From a bacterium (GTDB lineage: Bacteria > Patescibacteriota > Patescibacteriia > Patescibacteriales > GWC2-42-12): 48,776 nt of DNA. The first letter of the stretch is position 1. Every line of letters starts with the position of its first letter. This document shows positions 7,757-15,161 of the stretch, piece by piece. The DNA lies in NCBI GenBank assembly GCA_030655095.1, contig JAURWF010000032.1:1-48776 (forward strand), written 5' to 3'. The notes below the pieces were generated by a model. It had not been told where the DNA came from and searched no databases. It worked only from the letters and a program-made list of their open reading frames with translations. A program made the translations under genes and the position numbers.

Positions 7757-8530
7757 TTAAAAACTAGAGGCTATTTTATAAAATTCATCTGCTTTTAAGC
7801 TCGCTCCACCAACTAATAAGCCATCTATATTTTCTAAATTAGCGAAACCTTTAACACTCTGACTATCAATACTGCCTCCATAAATTATACGAAAATTATC
7901 ACTTACCGCTTTTATACCGAACATATCATTCAAAGTTAGCTTAATAATCTTATGAGCATATTCAGCTTCAGCGGGTTCAATGGTGGAGCCAGTTCCTTTT
8001 CCAGAACTAATTGCCCAAATCGGCTCATAAGCAATAATAATTTGCTGATTACCTAAAACATCAACGCCACTCAAAGCTTGTTGCAACTGATCAACCAAAA
8101 CAAAATCACGCTGATCTGTTTTCTTTTCCTCCCAACTTTCACCAATACAAATAATTGGAGTTAATTTTTCAGTTTTAACAACAGCTTTGACTTTTTTATG
8201 TACCATTTCATAATTTTCTGATAAATACCTACGTCGTTCACTATGACCAATAATAACATATTCACAACCAAGTTCAACGAGCATATTAGGAGAAATTTCT
8301 CCAGTATATGTACCCTTGTCTTGCCAAAAAACATTCTGTGCACCTAATTTTAATGACGTTTTACTAATAATTTCTCCTACTTTTGCTAAAGCTGGTGCTG
8401 TGCAACAAAGGACAGCTTCACTGCTAGAAAAATCTTTAAACTTCTTTGCAAATTCATTAGCAGTATCCAAAGTCTCCTGCAAATTTAAATACATCTTCCA
8501 ATTAGCAATAATTATTTTTTTAGTAGTCAT
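7757..8530 (-). CDS. tpiA: triosephosphate isomerase
   Basis: The enzyme interconverts dihydroxyacetone phosphate and glyceraldehyde 3-phosphate. All catalytic residues are visible: Lys12 in NWKMYL, His96 in IIGHSERR, and Glu169 in AYEPIWAI with the following flexible loop SSGKGTGS. The phosphate-binding YGGSI and GLLVGGASL motifs are at the C-terminus. Length 257 is normal. It has its own promoter (TTGTAA-17-TATAGT on the minus strand) divergent from the LCP gene, and fba follows downstream. Confidence 0.97.
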   Translation of the reverse strand: MTTKKIIIANWKMYLNLQETLDTANEFAKKFKDFSSSEAVLCCTAPALAKVGEIISKTSLKLGAQNVFWQDKGTYTGEISPNMLVELGCEYVIIGHSERRRYLSENYEMVHKKVKAVVKTEKLTPIICIGESWEEKKTDQRDFVLVDQLQQALSGVDVLGNQQIIIAYEPIWAISSGKGTGSTIEPAEAEYAHKIIKLTLNDMFGIKAVSDNFRIIYGGSIDSQSVKGFANLENIDGLLVGGASLKADEFYKIASSF

Positions 8531-8572
8531 AAATTTTATTTTTTTTATATCTTAATATTTTAATTAAGTTTA

Positions 8573-8601
8573 ACTATAACATCTAAATTAATATTTTACA
8601 A
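8573..8601 (-). promoter_or_regulatory. tpiA-fba promoter
   Basis: On the minus strand TTGTAA (8596-8601) and TATAGT (8573-8578) are 17 nt apart, about 45 nt upstream of the tpiA start. Confidence 0.6.
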
Positions 8602-8611
8602 ATTAAAAAAT

Positions 8612-8640
8612 TTGCCAAAAGAGGAAAAGCTTTATATAGT
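8612..8640 (+). promoter_or_regulatory. promoter of the LCP-family gene
   Basis: TTGCCA (8612-8617) and TATAGT (8635-8640) are 17 nt apart. A leader of about 95 nt follows that contains ATACGAAT / ATTCGTAT arms (8648-8655 and 8690-8697). It starts almost immediately beside the tpiA promoter, so the two may interfere. Confidence 0.6.
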
Positions 8641-8743
8641 AATATCATACGAATCTATAAATTATGAATAAAGCTAGATTATTAGTAATATTCGTATTAT
8701 TCTATAGAATTCATGTTTTAATTAACAAATTTGTATTATATTT

Positions 8744-10252
8744 ATGAATAGAAAAATTAACTTGCTTGACATTGAATCACAATCAGAAACAAACGAACAT
8801 CACAATTCTTTAACAAAAAAACATTTAAAAGCAAAAAAAAATAAAACTTTTAGTATTTTATTTTATATTTTTATATTCTTTTTAATAACTGGTTTCTGCT
8901 TTTTTTTAAAAACTAATCATGCGAATCAATCATTAACATCATCCACGTGGATAGATAAACTACCGATATTCAGTAATATCAAACAACTAGCTGAAAGCGC
9001 TACAAATAAACTTAAAGGAGATGATCGTGGAAGAATTAATATTCTATTTTTAGGAATGGGTGGCAAAAATCATGATGGCGGTTATTTAACTGATACTATT
9101 ATGCTTGCCAGCTTTGAACCTTCAACTAAAAAAGTAGCATTTATTTCTATTCCGCGCGATATGGCAGTGCCAATAGAAAATATTGGCTGGAGAAAAATAA
9201 ATAGCGTCAATGCTCTTGCCGAAGCCAATGAACAAAATAGCGGCGGATTAGCAATCAGTCAAGCCGTAAGCGACATTTTAAACATTCCTATTGATTATTA
9301 TATAAGAGTTGATTTTACAGGATTCGCAAAAATAATTGACGAACTAGGCGGTGTCAATATTTATGTTGATAACACATTTGATGATTATAGATATCCAATT
9401 TTAGGAAATGCGTCAGCTCCATGGGAAGAGCGTTATCAACATTTACATCTTGATCAGGGCTGGCAAAATATGGATGGTTCATTAGCTCTAAAATATGCTC
9501 GTTCACGCCATGCTTTTGGCGTAGAAGGTTCTGATTTTGCTCGCGCCCGTCGTCAACAAAAAATACTTAAAGCAGCTAAAGATAAAATCGGTTCATTTGA
9601 CACATTGCTCAATCCAATTAAAATAAGTGGTCTAATAAATCAAGTACAAAATAATCTAGACACTAATCTAAAGATCTGGGAAATGCTCCAATTATGGAAT
9701 ACTTTTAAAGACATAAAAGAAGAACAAATAATTACTAAAGTTCTTGATAATGGTCCTAACGGATTATTAACAAACACTACGGGCGAAGATGGCGCCTATA
9801 TCCTACTACCACGCGGAGGCGATTTTTCAGAAATTCAATATTTAATAAATAATGTCTTTACTGATGTTCCTGCCGAAGATAAAACAAAGGTTAATATGGA
9901 AAAAGCCAGCATTGAAATACGAAATGGTACATGGATAAATGGTTTAGCCAGCAAAGTCTCTATGGATTTAGAAAAATACGGCTTTGATATTATTCGCGTA
10001 GGCAACTCTAGTCAACAAAATTTCCAAAAATCAGTTATTTACGACTTAACTTATGGCGCCAAAGTTGAATCACTTACTGTTTTAAAAGATAAAACGAGCG
10101 CTAATGTTTCTTTAGGCTTGCCTCAATGGCTTCAAAATGATTTAGCCAAAGAACTAGCTGAAAAACAACATCCAATCCAACCTGATTTCATCTTAGTACT
10201 AGGCACTGACGCAGACGCTAGTCAATCAGGATTAAAAAATAATAATAATTAG
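8744..10252 (+). CDS. LytR-CpsA-Psr (LCP) family cell-wall glycopolymer transferase with C-terminal LytR_C domain
   Basis: LCP enzymes attach undecaprenyl-linked glycopolymers to peptidoglycan or proteins outside the membrane. The 502-residue protein has a cytoplasmic N-terminus, one membrane helix (about residues 37-58), an LCP domain (about 95-270) and a LytR_C domain (about 383-480). The LCP domain shows NILFLGMGG, TDTIMLASF, SIPRDMAV and the arginine-rich KYARSRHAFG...DFARARRQQKIL. The key aspartate and arginines that bind the pyrophosphate-lipid substrate are present. It is the first gene after a clear promoter, and der follows 82 nt downstream on the same strand. Confidence 0.93.
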   Translation: MNRKINLLDIESQSETNEHHNSLTKKHLKAKKNKTFSILFYIFIFFLITGFCFFLKTNHANQSLTSSTWIDKLPIFSNIKQLAESATNKLKGDDRGRINILFLGMGGKNHDGGYLTDTIMLASFEPSTKKVAFISIPRDMAVPIENIGWRKINSVNALAEANEQNSGGLAISQAVSDILNIPIDYYIRVDFTGFAKIIDELGGVNIYVDNTFDDYRYPILGNASAPWEERYQHLHLDQGWQNMDGSLALKYARSRHAFGVEGSDFARARRQQKILKAAKDKIGSFDTLLNPIKISGLINQVQNNLDTNLKIWEMLQLWNTFKDIKEEQIITKVLDNGPNGLLTNTTGEDGAYILLPRGGDFSEIQYLINNVFTDVPAEDKTKVNMEKASIEIRNGTWINGLASKVSMDLEKYGFDIIRVGNSSQQNFQKSVIYDLTYGAKVESLTVLKDKTSANVSLGLPQWLQNDLAKELAEKQHPIQPDFILVLGTDADASQSGLKNNNN

Positions 10253-10334
10253 GCTTTAAATTTTAGCTACAATGTGCTAAACAATTCAAGTACAGAAAGA
10301 CTTTAACTTTTTATAAAACCAAAAACCCAAATTT

Positions 10335-11837
10335 ATGAACTATAAAAAAAATAATAATATCCCACTTGTTGTGATATTCGGTCGCGCTAATGTTGGCAAG
10401 TCAACATTATTTAATACATTAATAGAAAAAAAACAAGCATTAGTAACTGATATTCCTGGAACAACGCGCGACAGCAACCTTGGTATTGTAGAATGGCAAC
10501 GTCAAGAATTTAATTTAGTTGACACAGGAGGTATTCTTGACATTAAATGTTTAACTAGCAAATCAGCTAAAACTGATGACATAGAAACTAAAGTGCAACT
10601 ACAGGCGCGTCAATATTTAGCTCAAGCTGATTTAATTTTATTTTTAATAGACAATAAAAGCGGTTTACTATTTCAAGATAAACAATTAGCTCTTTTTTTG
10701 AAAAAAAATGTTGATCAAAATAAAATTCTTTTAGTGGCTAATAAAGTGGACAATCCTAATCAACAATTCAAAACAGCAGAATTTTTTAAACTAGGGCTAG
10801 GACAACCACACGCAATATCTGCTTCTAGTGGCAGTGGAACAGGAGATTTGTTAGATATTATAACTGATAAACTTAGCCAAGCTGGATTAAGCAATACAAC
10901 AAAAGAAGAAGAGAAAGAAGAAGAAGAGGAGGAATATGATGATGATGCGAAAAAAGAGACAGACACAGAAGAAGAAGAGAAAGAAGAAAAAAAAGAAACA
11001 AAAAAAGATATTATTAAAATTTGCATTATTGGTAAGCCAAATGTTGGTAAATCTAGTTTATTAAATTCCATTTTAGGCTATGAACGAGTAATTGTAAGCC
11101 CAATCCCTCACACAACACGCGAACCGCAAGATACAGAAATTATTTATCAAGACAAAAAAATAAAATTAATTGACACTGCAGGAATTAGCAAAAGAGGCAC
11201 AAAAACCAAAGGACTAGAAAAATATGGAATAGAAAAATCTTTAGGAATTTTAGGCAAAGTAGATATTGCCTTATTAGTTTTGGATATAAATGAAGAAATC
11301 ACTCGTCAAGATTCAAAAATAGTTGCAGAAATATTAGACAGGAGAAAAAGTTTAATTTTTATTGCTAATAAATGGGACAAAATAGAAGATAGGGATAGCA
11401 AAAAATATATTGAATATATTTACACCAATCTACCTTTTGCTCAATTTGTACCAATTCAATTTACTTCGGCTTTAACAGGCGAAAAAGTTCAAAAAGTTTT
11501 GGATGTAATCTTACAAATTGCTGAAGAAAGAAAATTATTATTAAGCGATTCACAATTAGATAAATTTTTAGCTCGCATTGTTAAAATTCATAAACCAGCT
11601 AAAGGCAAAGGAGTAAAACATCCTCGCATTTATGAATTAACACAATTTTCTGCTAATCCTCCAAAATTTGAATTACGAATTGGTATTAAAGATAATTTAC
11701 ATTTTTCTTATGTAAGATTTATAGAAAATAGATTACGAGAAAAATTCGGCTTCAGCGGAACCCCAATATCTATAAAAATAAATAAAGGAAGGGAAGAGTC
11801 TATAAAGTCTGTAAAGTCCGTAAAGTCTAAAGTCTAA
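10335..11837 (+). CDS. der: ribosome-associated GTPase Der (EngA)
   Basis: Der helps mature the large ribosomal subunit. Two tandem G domains are visible: the first with GRANVGKS (16-23), DTGG and NKVD (about 135-138), the second with GKPNVGKS (about 232), DTAG and NKWD (about 345). A KH-like C-terminal domain follows (about 400-485). The first P-loop has Ala where Pro is usual. Between the G domains is an unusually long acidic linker of Glu/Lys/Asp (about 188-225). The C-terminus ends in IKSVKSVKSKV, encoded by the AAAGTC tandem repeat that continues beyond the stop, so the repeat has extended the protein. Confidence 0.96.
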   Translation: MNYKKNNNIPLVVIFGRANVGKSTLFNTLIEKKQALVTDIPGTTRDSNLGIVEWQRQEFNLVDTGGILDIKCLTSKSAKTDDIETKVQLQARQYLAQADLILFLIDNKSGLLFQDKQLALFLKKNVDQNKILLVANKVDNPNQQFKTAEFFKLGLGQPHAISASSGSGTGDLLDIITDKLSQAGLSNTTKEEEKEEEEEEYDDDAKKETDTEEEEKEEKKETKKDIIKICIIGKPNVGKSSLLNSILGYERVIVSPIPHTTREPQDTEIIYQDKKIKLIDTAGISKRGTKTKGLEKYGIEKSLGILGKVDIALLVLDINEEITRQDSKIVAEILDRRKSLIFIANKWDKIEDRDSKKYIEYIYTNLPFAQFVPIQFTSALTGEKVQKVLDVILQIAEERKLLLSDSQLDKFLARIVKIHKPAKGKGVKHPRIYELTQFSANPPKFELRIGIKDNLHFSYVRFIENRLREKFGFSGTPISIKINKGREESIKSVKSVKSKV

Positions 11838-11898
11838 AGTCTAAAGTCTGTAAAGTCCGTAAAGTCTAAAGTCTAAAGTCTAAAGTCTGTAAAGTCTA
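11797..11898. repeat. AAAGTC-type tandem repeat spanning the der 3' end
   Basis: Iterations of GTAAAGTCC / TAAAGTCTAAAGTC run from inside der across its stop codon for about 100 bp. The same word recurs at 12427-12447 and, in reverse orientation, after fba (6736-6794). Confidence 0.85.
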
Positions 11899-11914
11899 TT
11901 TCAAAGTTTCATTG

Positions 11915-12401
11915 TTTTTAAAAAACATTTCTCCCTTTTGTCATCTTGAACCCGCGCATTTGGCGGGTGAAAGATCTATAATACTTGATACTTCCACATA
12001 ATTTATTTTTTACGCTTATTAGGTCTATTGTTGCGAAGAGCCTGCAATCAGACGAACGCGGATCCTTCGCTTTACTCGGGACAGGCTCCGCAGTCTCTGA
12101 TTAAGAGACGCGTCCATTAATTTTTACCGAAGATTGCTTCGCACGATTACGTGACTCGCAATAGCAATGGCAATACAAATTACAAATTTATTAAAGCGCG
12201 GAATTGATATTACTTTTCTAATTTAATTAGCTTGGCAAAATAACAATCTATCATAGATCTCTCACCCCGATTACGGGGTTCGAGATGACAAAAGAGAGAT
12301 TACGAGGTTCGAGATGACAAAAGGGAGATTACATGATTCGAAATGACAAAAGGGAGATTACGAGGTTCGAGATGACAAAAGGGAGAAATGTTTTTTAAAA
12401 A
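11915..12401. mobile_element. 487-bp non-coding element with 38-bp terminal inverted repeats (MITE-like)
   Basis: The left end (11915-11952) and right end (12364-12401) are inverted copies matching at 37 of 38 positions. Inside the right arm are four 29-bp direct units starting at 12277, 12306, 12335 and 12364 (each GGTTCGAGATGACAAAAG-like). The centre (about 12028-12165) contains inverted GCAATCT / AGATTGC-type arms related to the 23351 and 33513 elements. No gene is seen in the 666 nt between der and pth. I see no clear target-site duplication. Confidence 0.7.
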
Positions 12402-12503
12402 TAATTAAGATTGAGAATAGAATTCAAGAAGTCCGTAAAGTCTAAAGTTATTGCTAGAAGATTTATGATTAAAGTGATGTGGCAATCTCTTTAAATTAAA
12501 AAT

Positions 12504-13055
12504 ATGTTTAAAATAATTGTTGGATTGGGCAATCCAGGCGAACAATACAAAACGACCCGCCACAATGCGGGTTTTATGGCAATAGACGCTTTAGCAAAAC
12601 GTCTTGATTTAGTATGGGAAAATAGCAAAAAATTTTCTTCCGAAATAGCAAAAAATAATGAAGTAATTTTAGTTAAGCCCCTTGCTTATATGAATAATTC
12701 AGGACAAGCGGTCCAGGCAGTTTTAAATTTTTATAAATTATTGCCAAAAAAAAATTTTTTATTTAAAACAACAAATTCTGATTTATCGCAAATTTTAACT
12801 GTTATTCACGATGATTTAGATATTGATTTTAATAAATATAAAATTTCCATTGATTCACGTAGTGCAGGACACAATGGAGTTGAGTCTATTATTAATTATT
12901 TAAAAACTAAAAATTTTAAAAGAATTAGAATTGGAATTAAAAATTCCACATTAACAAAAATTCCAACAGAAAAATTTGTCTTACAAAATTTTAATCAAGA
13001 AGAGTTAGTCAGCTTGGATAAATTAATAGGCGAAATAACAAATAATTTTACTTAA
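12504..13055 (+). CDS. pth: peptidyl-tRNA hydrolase
   Basis: The enzyme releases peptides from tRNAs dropped during translation. Catalytic His20 (TRHNAGF), Asn10 (GLGNPG), Asn65 (MNNSGQAV) and the aspartate in HDDLDI (Asp103/104, against about Asp93 in E. coli) are present, as is SAGHNG. An extra stretch of about ten residues (about 82-96) before the HDDLD motif explains the shift. The length is 183 residues. It is preceded by the MITE-like element rather than a clear operon partner, and I see no strong promoter. Confidence 0.95.
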   Translation: MFKIIVGLGNPGEQYKTTRHNAGFMAIDALAKRLDLVWENSKKFSSEIAKNNEVILVKPLAYMNNSGQAVQAVLNFYKLLPKKNFLFKTTNSDLSQILTVIHDDLDIDFNKYKISIDSRSAGHNGVESIINYLKTKNFKRIRIGIKNSTLTKIPTEKFVLQNFNQEELVSLDKLIGEITNNFT

Positions 13056-13100
13056 ACAAACAATTTGAAAATTAACTTAAGCCAAAAATTACTTTTTGTG

Positions 13101-13152
13101 GTAAAAAAAATAAGAGAGGTGCGATCTATATTATATCGCAAAGCCCTCTCTT
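13101..13152 (-). terminator. intrinsic terminator of the 13.1-13.9 kb small-gene cassette
   Basis: A two-part stem (CCTCTCTT with AAGAGAGG, and ATCGCA with TGCGAT) is followed on the minus strand by a run of eight T (13103-13110). It lies 24 nt after the stop codon of the last cassette gene and beside the convergent pth end. Confidence 0.85.
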
Positions 13153-13175
13153 TATATGACCCATTCGCTTCATAT

Positions 13176-13379
13176 TCACATAGCTTCAGATGCTCTGTCT
13201 CTTGCCCACTTGATACACCCGTCGCAACAACGAGTGAACGAATTATTATTCTCCTTGCGGTTTGGCTTGAGACCAAAACGCTCTCCCACAAAAAACAACA
13301 AGCCAGAAAGAACCCCATCTTCAAAAAAATCTTTTAAGCTTGTCTTTATCTCATGGATGGTGTTTTGTCTTCTCTCCAT
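13176..13379 (-). CDS. small hypothetical protein, third gene of the cassette
   Basis: This 67-residue product is mixed hydrophobic and basic, with Phe-rich helix-like residues 17-35 and two cysteines (CCDGC) near residue 51. Its ATG overlaps the stop codon of the gene upstream (TAATG), which indicates translational coupling. No family is recognised. It is the last gene before a strong terminator. The reading frame is short and other frames are open here, so the call rests mainly on the coupled start and its position between the upstream gene and the terminator. Confidence 0.55.
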   Translation of the reverse strand: MERRQNTIHEIKTSLKDFFEDGVLSGLLFFVGERFGLKPNRKENNNSFTRCCDGCIKWARDRASEAM

Positions 13380-13603
13380 TACAAAAAAACTTTGTGATTT
13401 TTTAAGTCTCTTCCTAATAAGAAAAGACTATGTTCTATCGACAAAACTATTTCTTTGTAGCACTTGCGGACTACACCGTCCGCACTAATAAAATATGTCA
13501 TATCGTAACCGTCTACTGGCGATGCATAAAGCACCGCATACTCTAATTTCCTGTTTCCCATCGCCGACCTTATTTTTAATTCCAAGATACGTTCTTTTAA
13601 CAT
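13379..13603 (-). CDS. small hypothetical protein, second gene of the cassette
   Basis: This 74-residue product starts at an ATG preceded by a strong Shine-Dalgarno site (GTAGGAGGG, 9-10 nt upstream), which is exceptional in this window. The middle (EYAVLYASPVDGYDMTYF) looks like an alternating beta-strand pattern, and the C-terminus is basic. No family is recognised. It is 23 nt downstream of the 35-residue membrane peptide gene and overlaps the next gene by one base, so the three form a tight operon under the promoter at 13911-13939. Confidence 0.7.
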   Translation of the reverse strand: MLKERILELKIRSAMGNRKLEYAVLYASPVDGYDMTYFISADGVVRKCYKEIVLSIEHSLFLLGRDLKNHKVFL

Positions 13604-13626
13604 GATGATACCCTCCTACTTTTTAT

Positions 13627-13734
13627 TCAAACTCTCACTTCTTTTTTTTCGTCAATTACCCCTAACTGATAACCGACAATCCCTGCCACCACAGCCAATA
13701 GCCAAGGAGCAAAGACATTAATTAAATCTCCCAT
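13627..13734 (-). CDS. 35-residue single-helix membrane peptide, first gene of the cassette
   Basis: The ATG at 13734 follows a perfect AAAGGAGGT Shine-Dalgarno site (about 13741-13750). The peptide is MGDLINV followed by a hydrophobic segment (FAPWLLAVVAGIVGY) and a charged tail (DEKKEVRV), so a small single-pass membrane protein is expected. An upstream ATG (five bases earlier) gives only a five-codon frame. It directly follows the structured leader. It is too short for database-style recognition. Roles such as a toxin-like or regulatory membrane peptide are possible but unproven. Confidence 0.65.
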   Translation of the reverse strand: MGDLINVFAPWLLAVVAGIVGYQLGVIDEKKEVRV

Positions 13735-13759
13735 TTCATTTACCTCCTTTTTTTACTTG

Positions 13760-13874
13760 AATAATCTACAAAATTTCACCTAAGAGCCAGAGACTTGCCC
13801 CATTTGAGGTTCCGGCCAAAACCAGGAGGAGGTTTTAGTTTTCACCACTCCTAGGCAAAATTTTGTAGATTATT
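13760..13874 (-). ncRNA. structured 5' leader RNA of the small-gene cassette
   Basis: A 17-bp outer stem (13760-13776 with 13858-13874, ends AATAATCTACAAAATTT and complement) encloses inner inverted arms: GCCTAGGAG with CTCTTAGGTG, and AAAACC with GGTTTT. It ends just 10 nt before the Shine-Dalgarno site of the first cassette gene. The placement, just after a promoter and just before the ribosome-binding site, is that of a riboswitch or cis-regulatory leader. I do not recognise it as any known class. Confidence 0.55.
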
Positions 13875-13879
13875 TTTTT

Positions 13880-13894
13880 AATTTTCAAAGAACT
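13880..13894 (-). promoter_or_regulatory. boxA-like antitermination element
   Basis: The minus strand reads AGTTCTTTGAAAATT about 10 nt after the expected transcription start. This closely resembles the boxA sequence of Gram-positive rRNA leaders (TGTTCTTTGAAAACT), which binds NusB/NusE. The match is to remembered consensus only. Confidence 0.5.
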
Positions 13895-13910
13895 TTTTGC
13901 TTAATAGAAC

Positions 13911-13939
13911 AGTATGACACACCTTTATATCCCTGTCAA
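13911..13939 (-). promoter_or_regulatory. strong sigma70-type promoter of the small-gene cassette
   Basis: On the minus strand TTGACA (13934-13939) and CATACT (13911-13916) are separated by exactly 17 nt. Transcription would start near 13904 and run through boxA, the structured leader and three small genes. Confidence 0.75.
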
Positions 13940-13990
13940 GCATTTTTAATATTTAATCGTAGAGGGTATAATGTATAATGTGATTTTATC

Positions 13991-14249
13991 GTTGTTTAAT
14001 GACAGGGCGGGGGCAAGCCCCGCCCCTACGGTGAAATTATTATAAACGATCCCTGAAATTATTATTATAAACGATCCCTGAAATAAAATATAAATTCCGG
14101 TAGGGGCGCCCGTATTTTTAAAATGTAAATAAAAATAACAAATTCCGGTAGGGGCGCCCCTTGCGGGCGCCCAATTCTTGGCAGGATGATTATTTAAATA
14201 ACATTGTTTGATGACAGGGCGGGGGCAAGCCCCGCCCCTACGGTGAAAT
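13991..14249. repeat. GC-rich palindromic repeat cluster
   Basis: Two near-identical 47-bp copies (13991-14037 and 14203-14249) contain the hairpin GGGCGGGG-GCAAG-CCCCGCCC. Between them lie two tandem ATAAACGATCCCTGAAA units (about 14035-14083) and two AATTCCGGTAGGGGCGCCC units (14092-14111, 14140-14160). A related GC-rich pair lies at 22886-22959. The stretch from the cassette promoter to the DUF5615 gene (13940-14331) holds no gene. Confidence 0.85.
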
Positions 14250-14309
14250 AAAAACTATTGCAAATTTAATTTGCAATAGTTTTTATGAACAAATAAATTA
14301 TTATTTTAT
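14250..14309. repeat. left 60-bp direct repeat with terminator-like hairpin flanking the DUF433/DUF5615 pair
   Basis: A 15-bp stem (AAAACTATTGCAAAT and complement) with a 3-nt loop is followed by an AT-rich tail. The whole 60 bp recurs at 15071-15130 with only a few mismatches. In the minus direction it follows the DUF5615 stop and is likely its terminator. Confidence 0.85.
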
Positions 14310-14331
14310 AAACTCTAAAAATAATTTATTA

Positions 14332-14691
14332 TTAGCTAATAATTCTAATTTTATTTTTACCAATAATAGCAAGACGATTTTTGAGTCCACCACTATTTTC
14401 CATAGCATTAAGAAAATTAATAATAGCAATAATAATTTCGTCTTTATTAAATTGCCCAACTAAAATAATAATTATTCCAAAACAACGAGAAATATTAAAA
14501 CGAAAAATATCACCAAAACCACGATCAAAAGTCAAAAGAATTCTTTTGCTTTGACAAGCAAAATTAAAAACACAATCATCATTAGCTTTAGCTAAGTTTG
14601 CTTCTCGGACAGTTAAAACATCAAATCCACTTTTTCTAAGAGCAATTACAACATCTCCGTGTATACATTCATCAATAAAAAATTTAATCAT
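14332..14691 (-). CDS. DUF5615 (PIN-like, Mut7-C type) putative toxin
   Basis: The 119-residue protein shows the acidic pattern of DUF5615 PIN-like nucleases: FIDECIH near residue 5, conserved ALRKSGFDVLTVRE, and ILLTFDRGFGDI near residue 73 with the catalytic-type aspartate. It lies 6 nt downstream of a DUF433 gene, the usual partner, as in toxin-antitoxin-like pairs. RNase activity is inferred from the fold family and not shown. It is flanked by 60-bp repeats, which suggests the pair was inserted as a unit. Confidence 0.85.
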   Translation of the reverse strand: MIKFFIDECIHGDVVIALRKSGFDVLTVREANLAKANDDCVFNFACQSKRILLTFDRGFGDIFRFNISRCFGIIIILVGQFNKDEIIIAIINFLNAMENSGGLKNRLAIIGKNKIRIIS

Positions 14692-14697
14692 AAAAAT

Positions 14698-14946
14698 TTA
14701 GCAAGATTTAATCTCCAATACTTCTTCTTTACCAAGAACACTAGCTGCATAATTAAGAGCGACTCTTGCTTTAGCCGTAGTAATCCCAGGATATTGAGTA
14801 GGAATATCTTTAATAACATATCCCATTTGTAAAAGCTGAAGAATATCAGTAATAGCAACTCGCGTTCCTTTAATACAAGGCTTTCCAAAACGAACGTCCT
14901 GTTTAACAGCAATACCTTTAGGAAAATTAATTTTAGCAATTTTCAT
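14698..14946 (-). CDS. DUF433 putative antitoxin
   Basis: This 82-residue winged-helix-like DUF433 protein has the family hallmark GKPCIKGTRVAITDILQLL and the following YPGITTAKARVALNYAA helix. DUF433 proteins pair with DUF5615 PIN-like proteins and are thought to be DNA-binding antitoxins. It is transcribed first, 6 nt ahead of the partner, the standard antitoxin-first order. No Shine-Dalgarno site is seen, in keeping with the host's genes. Confidence 0.87.
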   Translation of the reverse strand: MKIAKINFPKGIAVKQDVRFGKPCIKGTRVAITDILQLLQMGYVIKDIPTQYPGITTAKARVALNYAASVLGKEEVLEIKSC

Positions 14947-15070
14947 AGAAATAAATTTAATAATAATTATAATTATAATAGCAATAAAAATAAAATTTCG
15001 TCAAATTATGTATCGAATATGGTGTTCGGCGACAGACCCTCAAATATTCAAAAATAAACTCCTAAAACAA

Positions 15071-15130
15071 AAAAACCATTGCAAATTTAATTTGCAATAG
15101 TTTTAACGAACAAATAAATTACTATTTTAT
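15071..15130. repeat. right 60-bp direct repeat / clpP terminator hairpin
   Basis: This is the second copy of the 14250-14309 repeat, starting AAAAACCATTGCAAATT. It lies about 30 nt after the clpP stop on the minus strand and contains the same hairpin with an A/T-rich flank. It is the probable clpP terminator. The interval 14947-15161 holds no gene. Confidence 0.8.
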
Positions 15131-15161
15131 TAAATCTATCGCCAACAACAACAAACTCTTA

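Noticed and set aside
10760..11071. 103-residue minus-strand frame rich in Ser inside der
   Set aside because: It is the antisense image of the GAA/GAG-rich acidic linker of der.
12277..12392. 29-bp regular repeats as a possible CRISPR array
   Set aside because: The units are contiguous with no unique spacers, and no cas genes are present.
13065..13488. Overlapping plus-strand open frames (90 and 110 residues) opposite the small-gene cassette
   Set aside because: They run antisense through the terminator and the SD-led genes, and have no ribosome-binding site.
14688..14939. 83-residue Leu-rich minus-strand frame overlapping the DUF433 gene
   Set aside because: The DUF433 motif is in the other frame. 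This one is a frame-shifted shadow.
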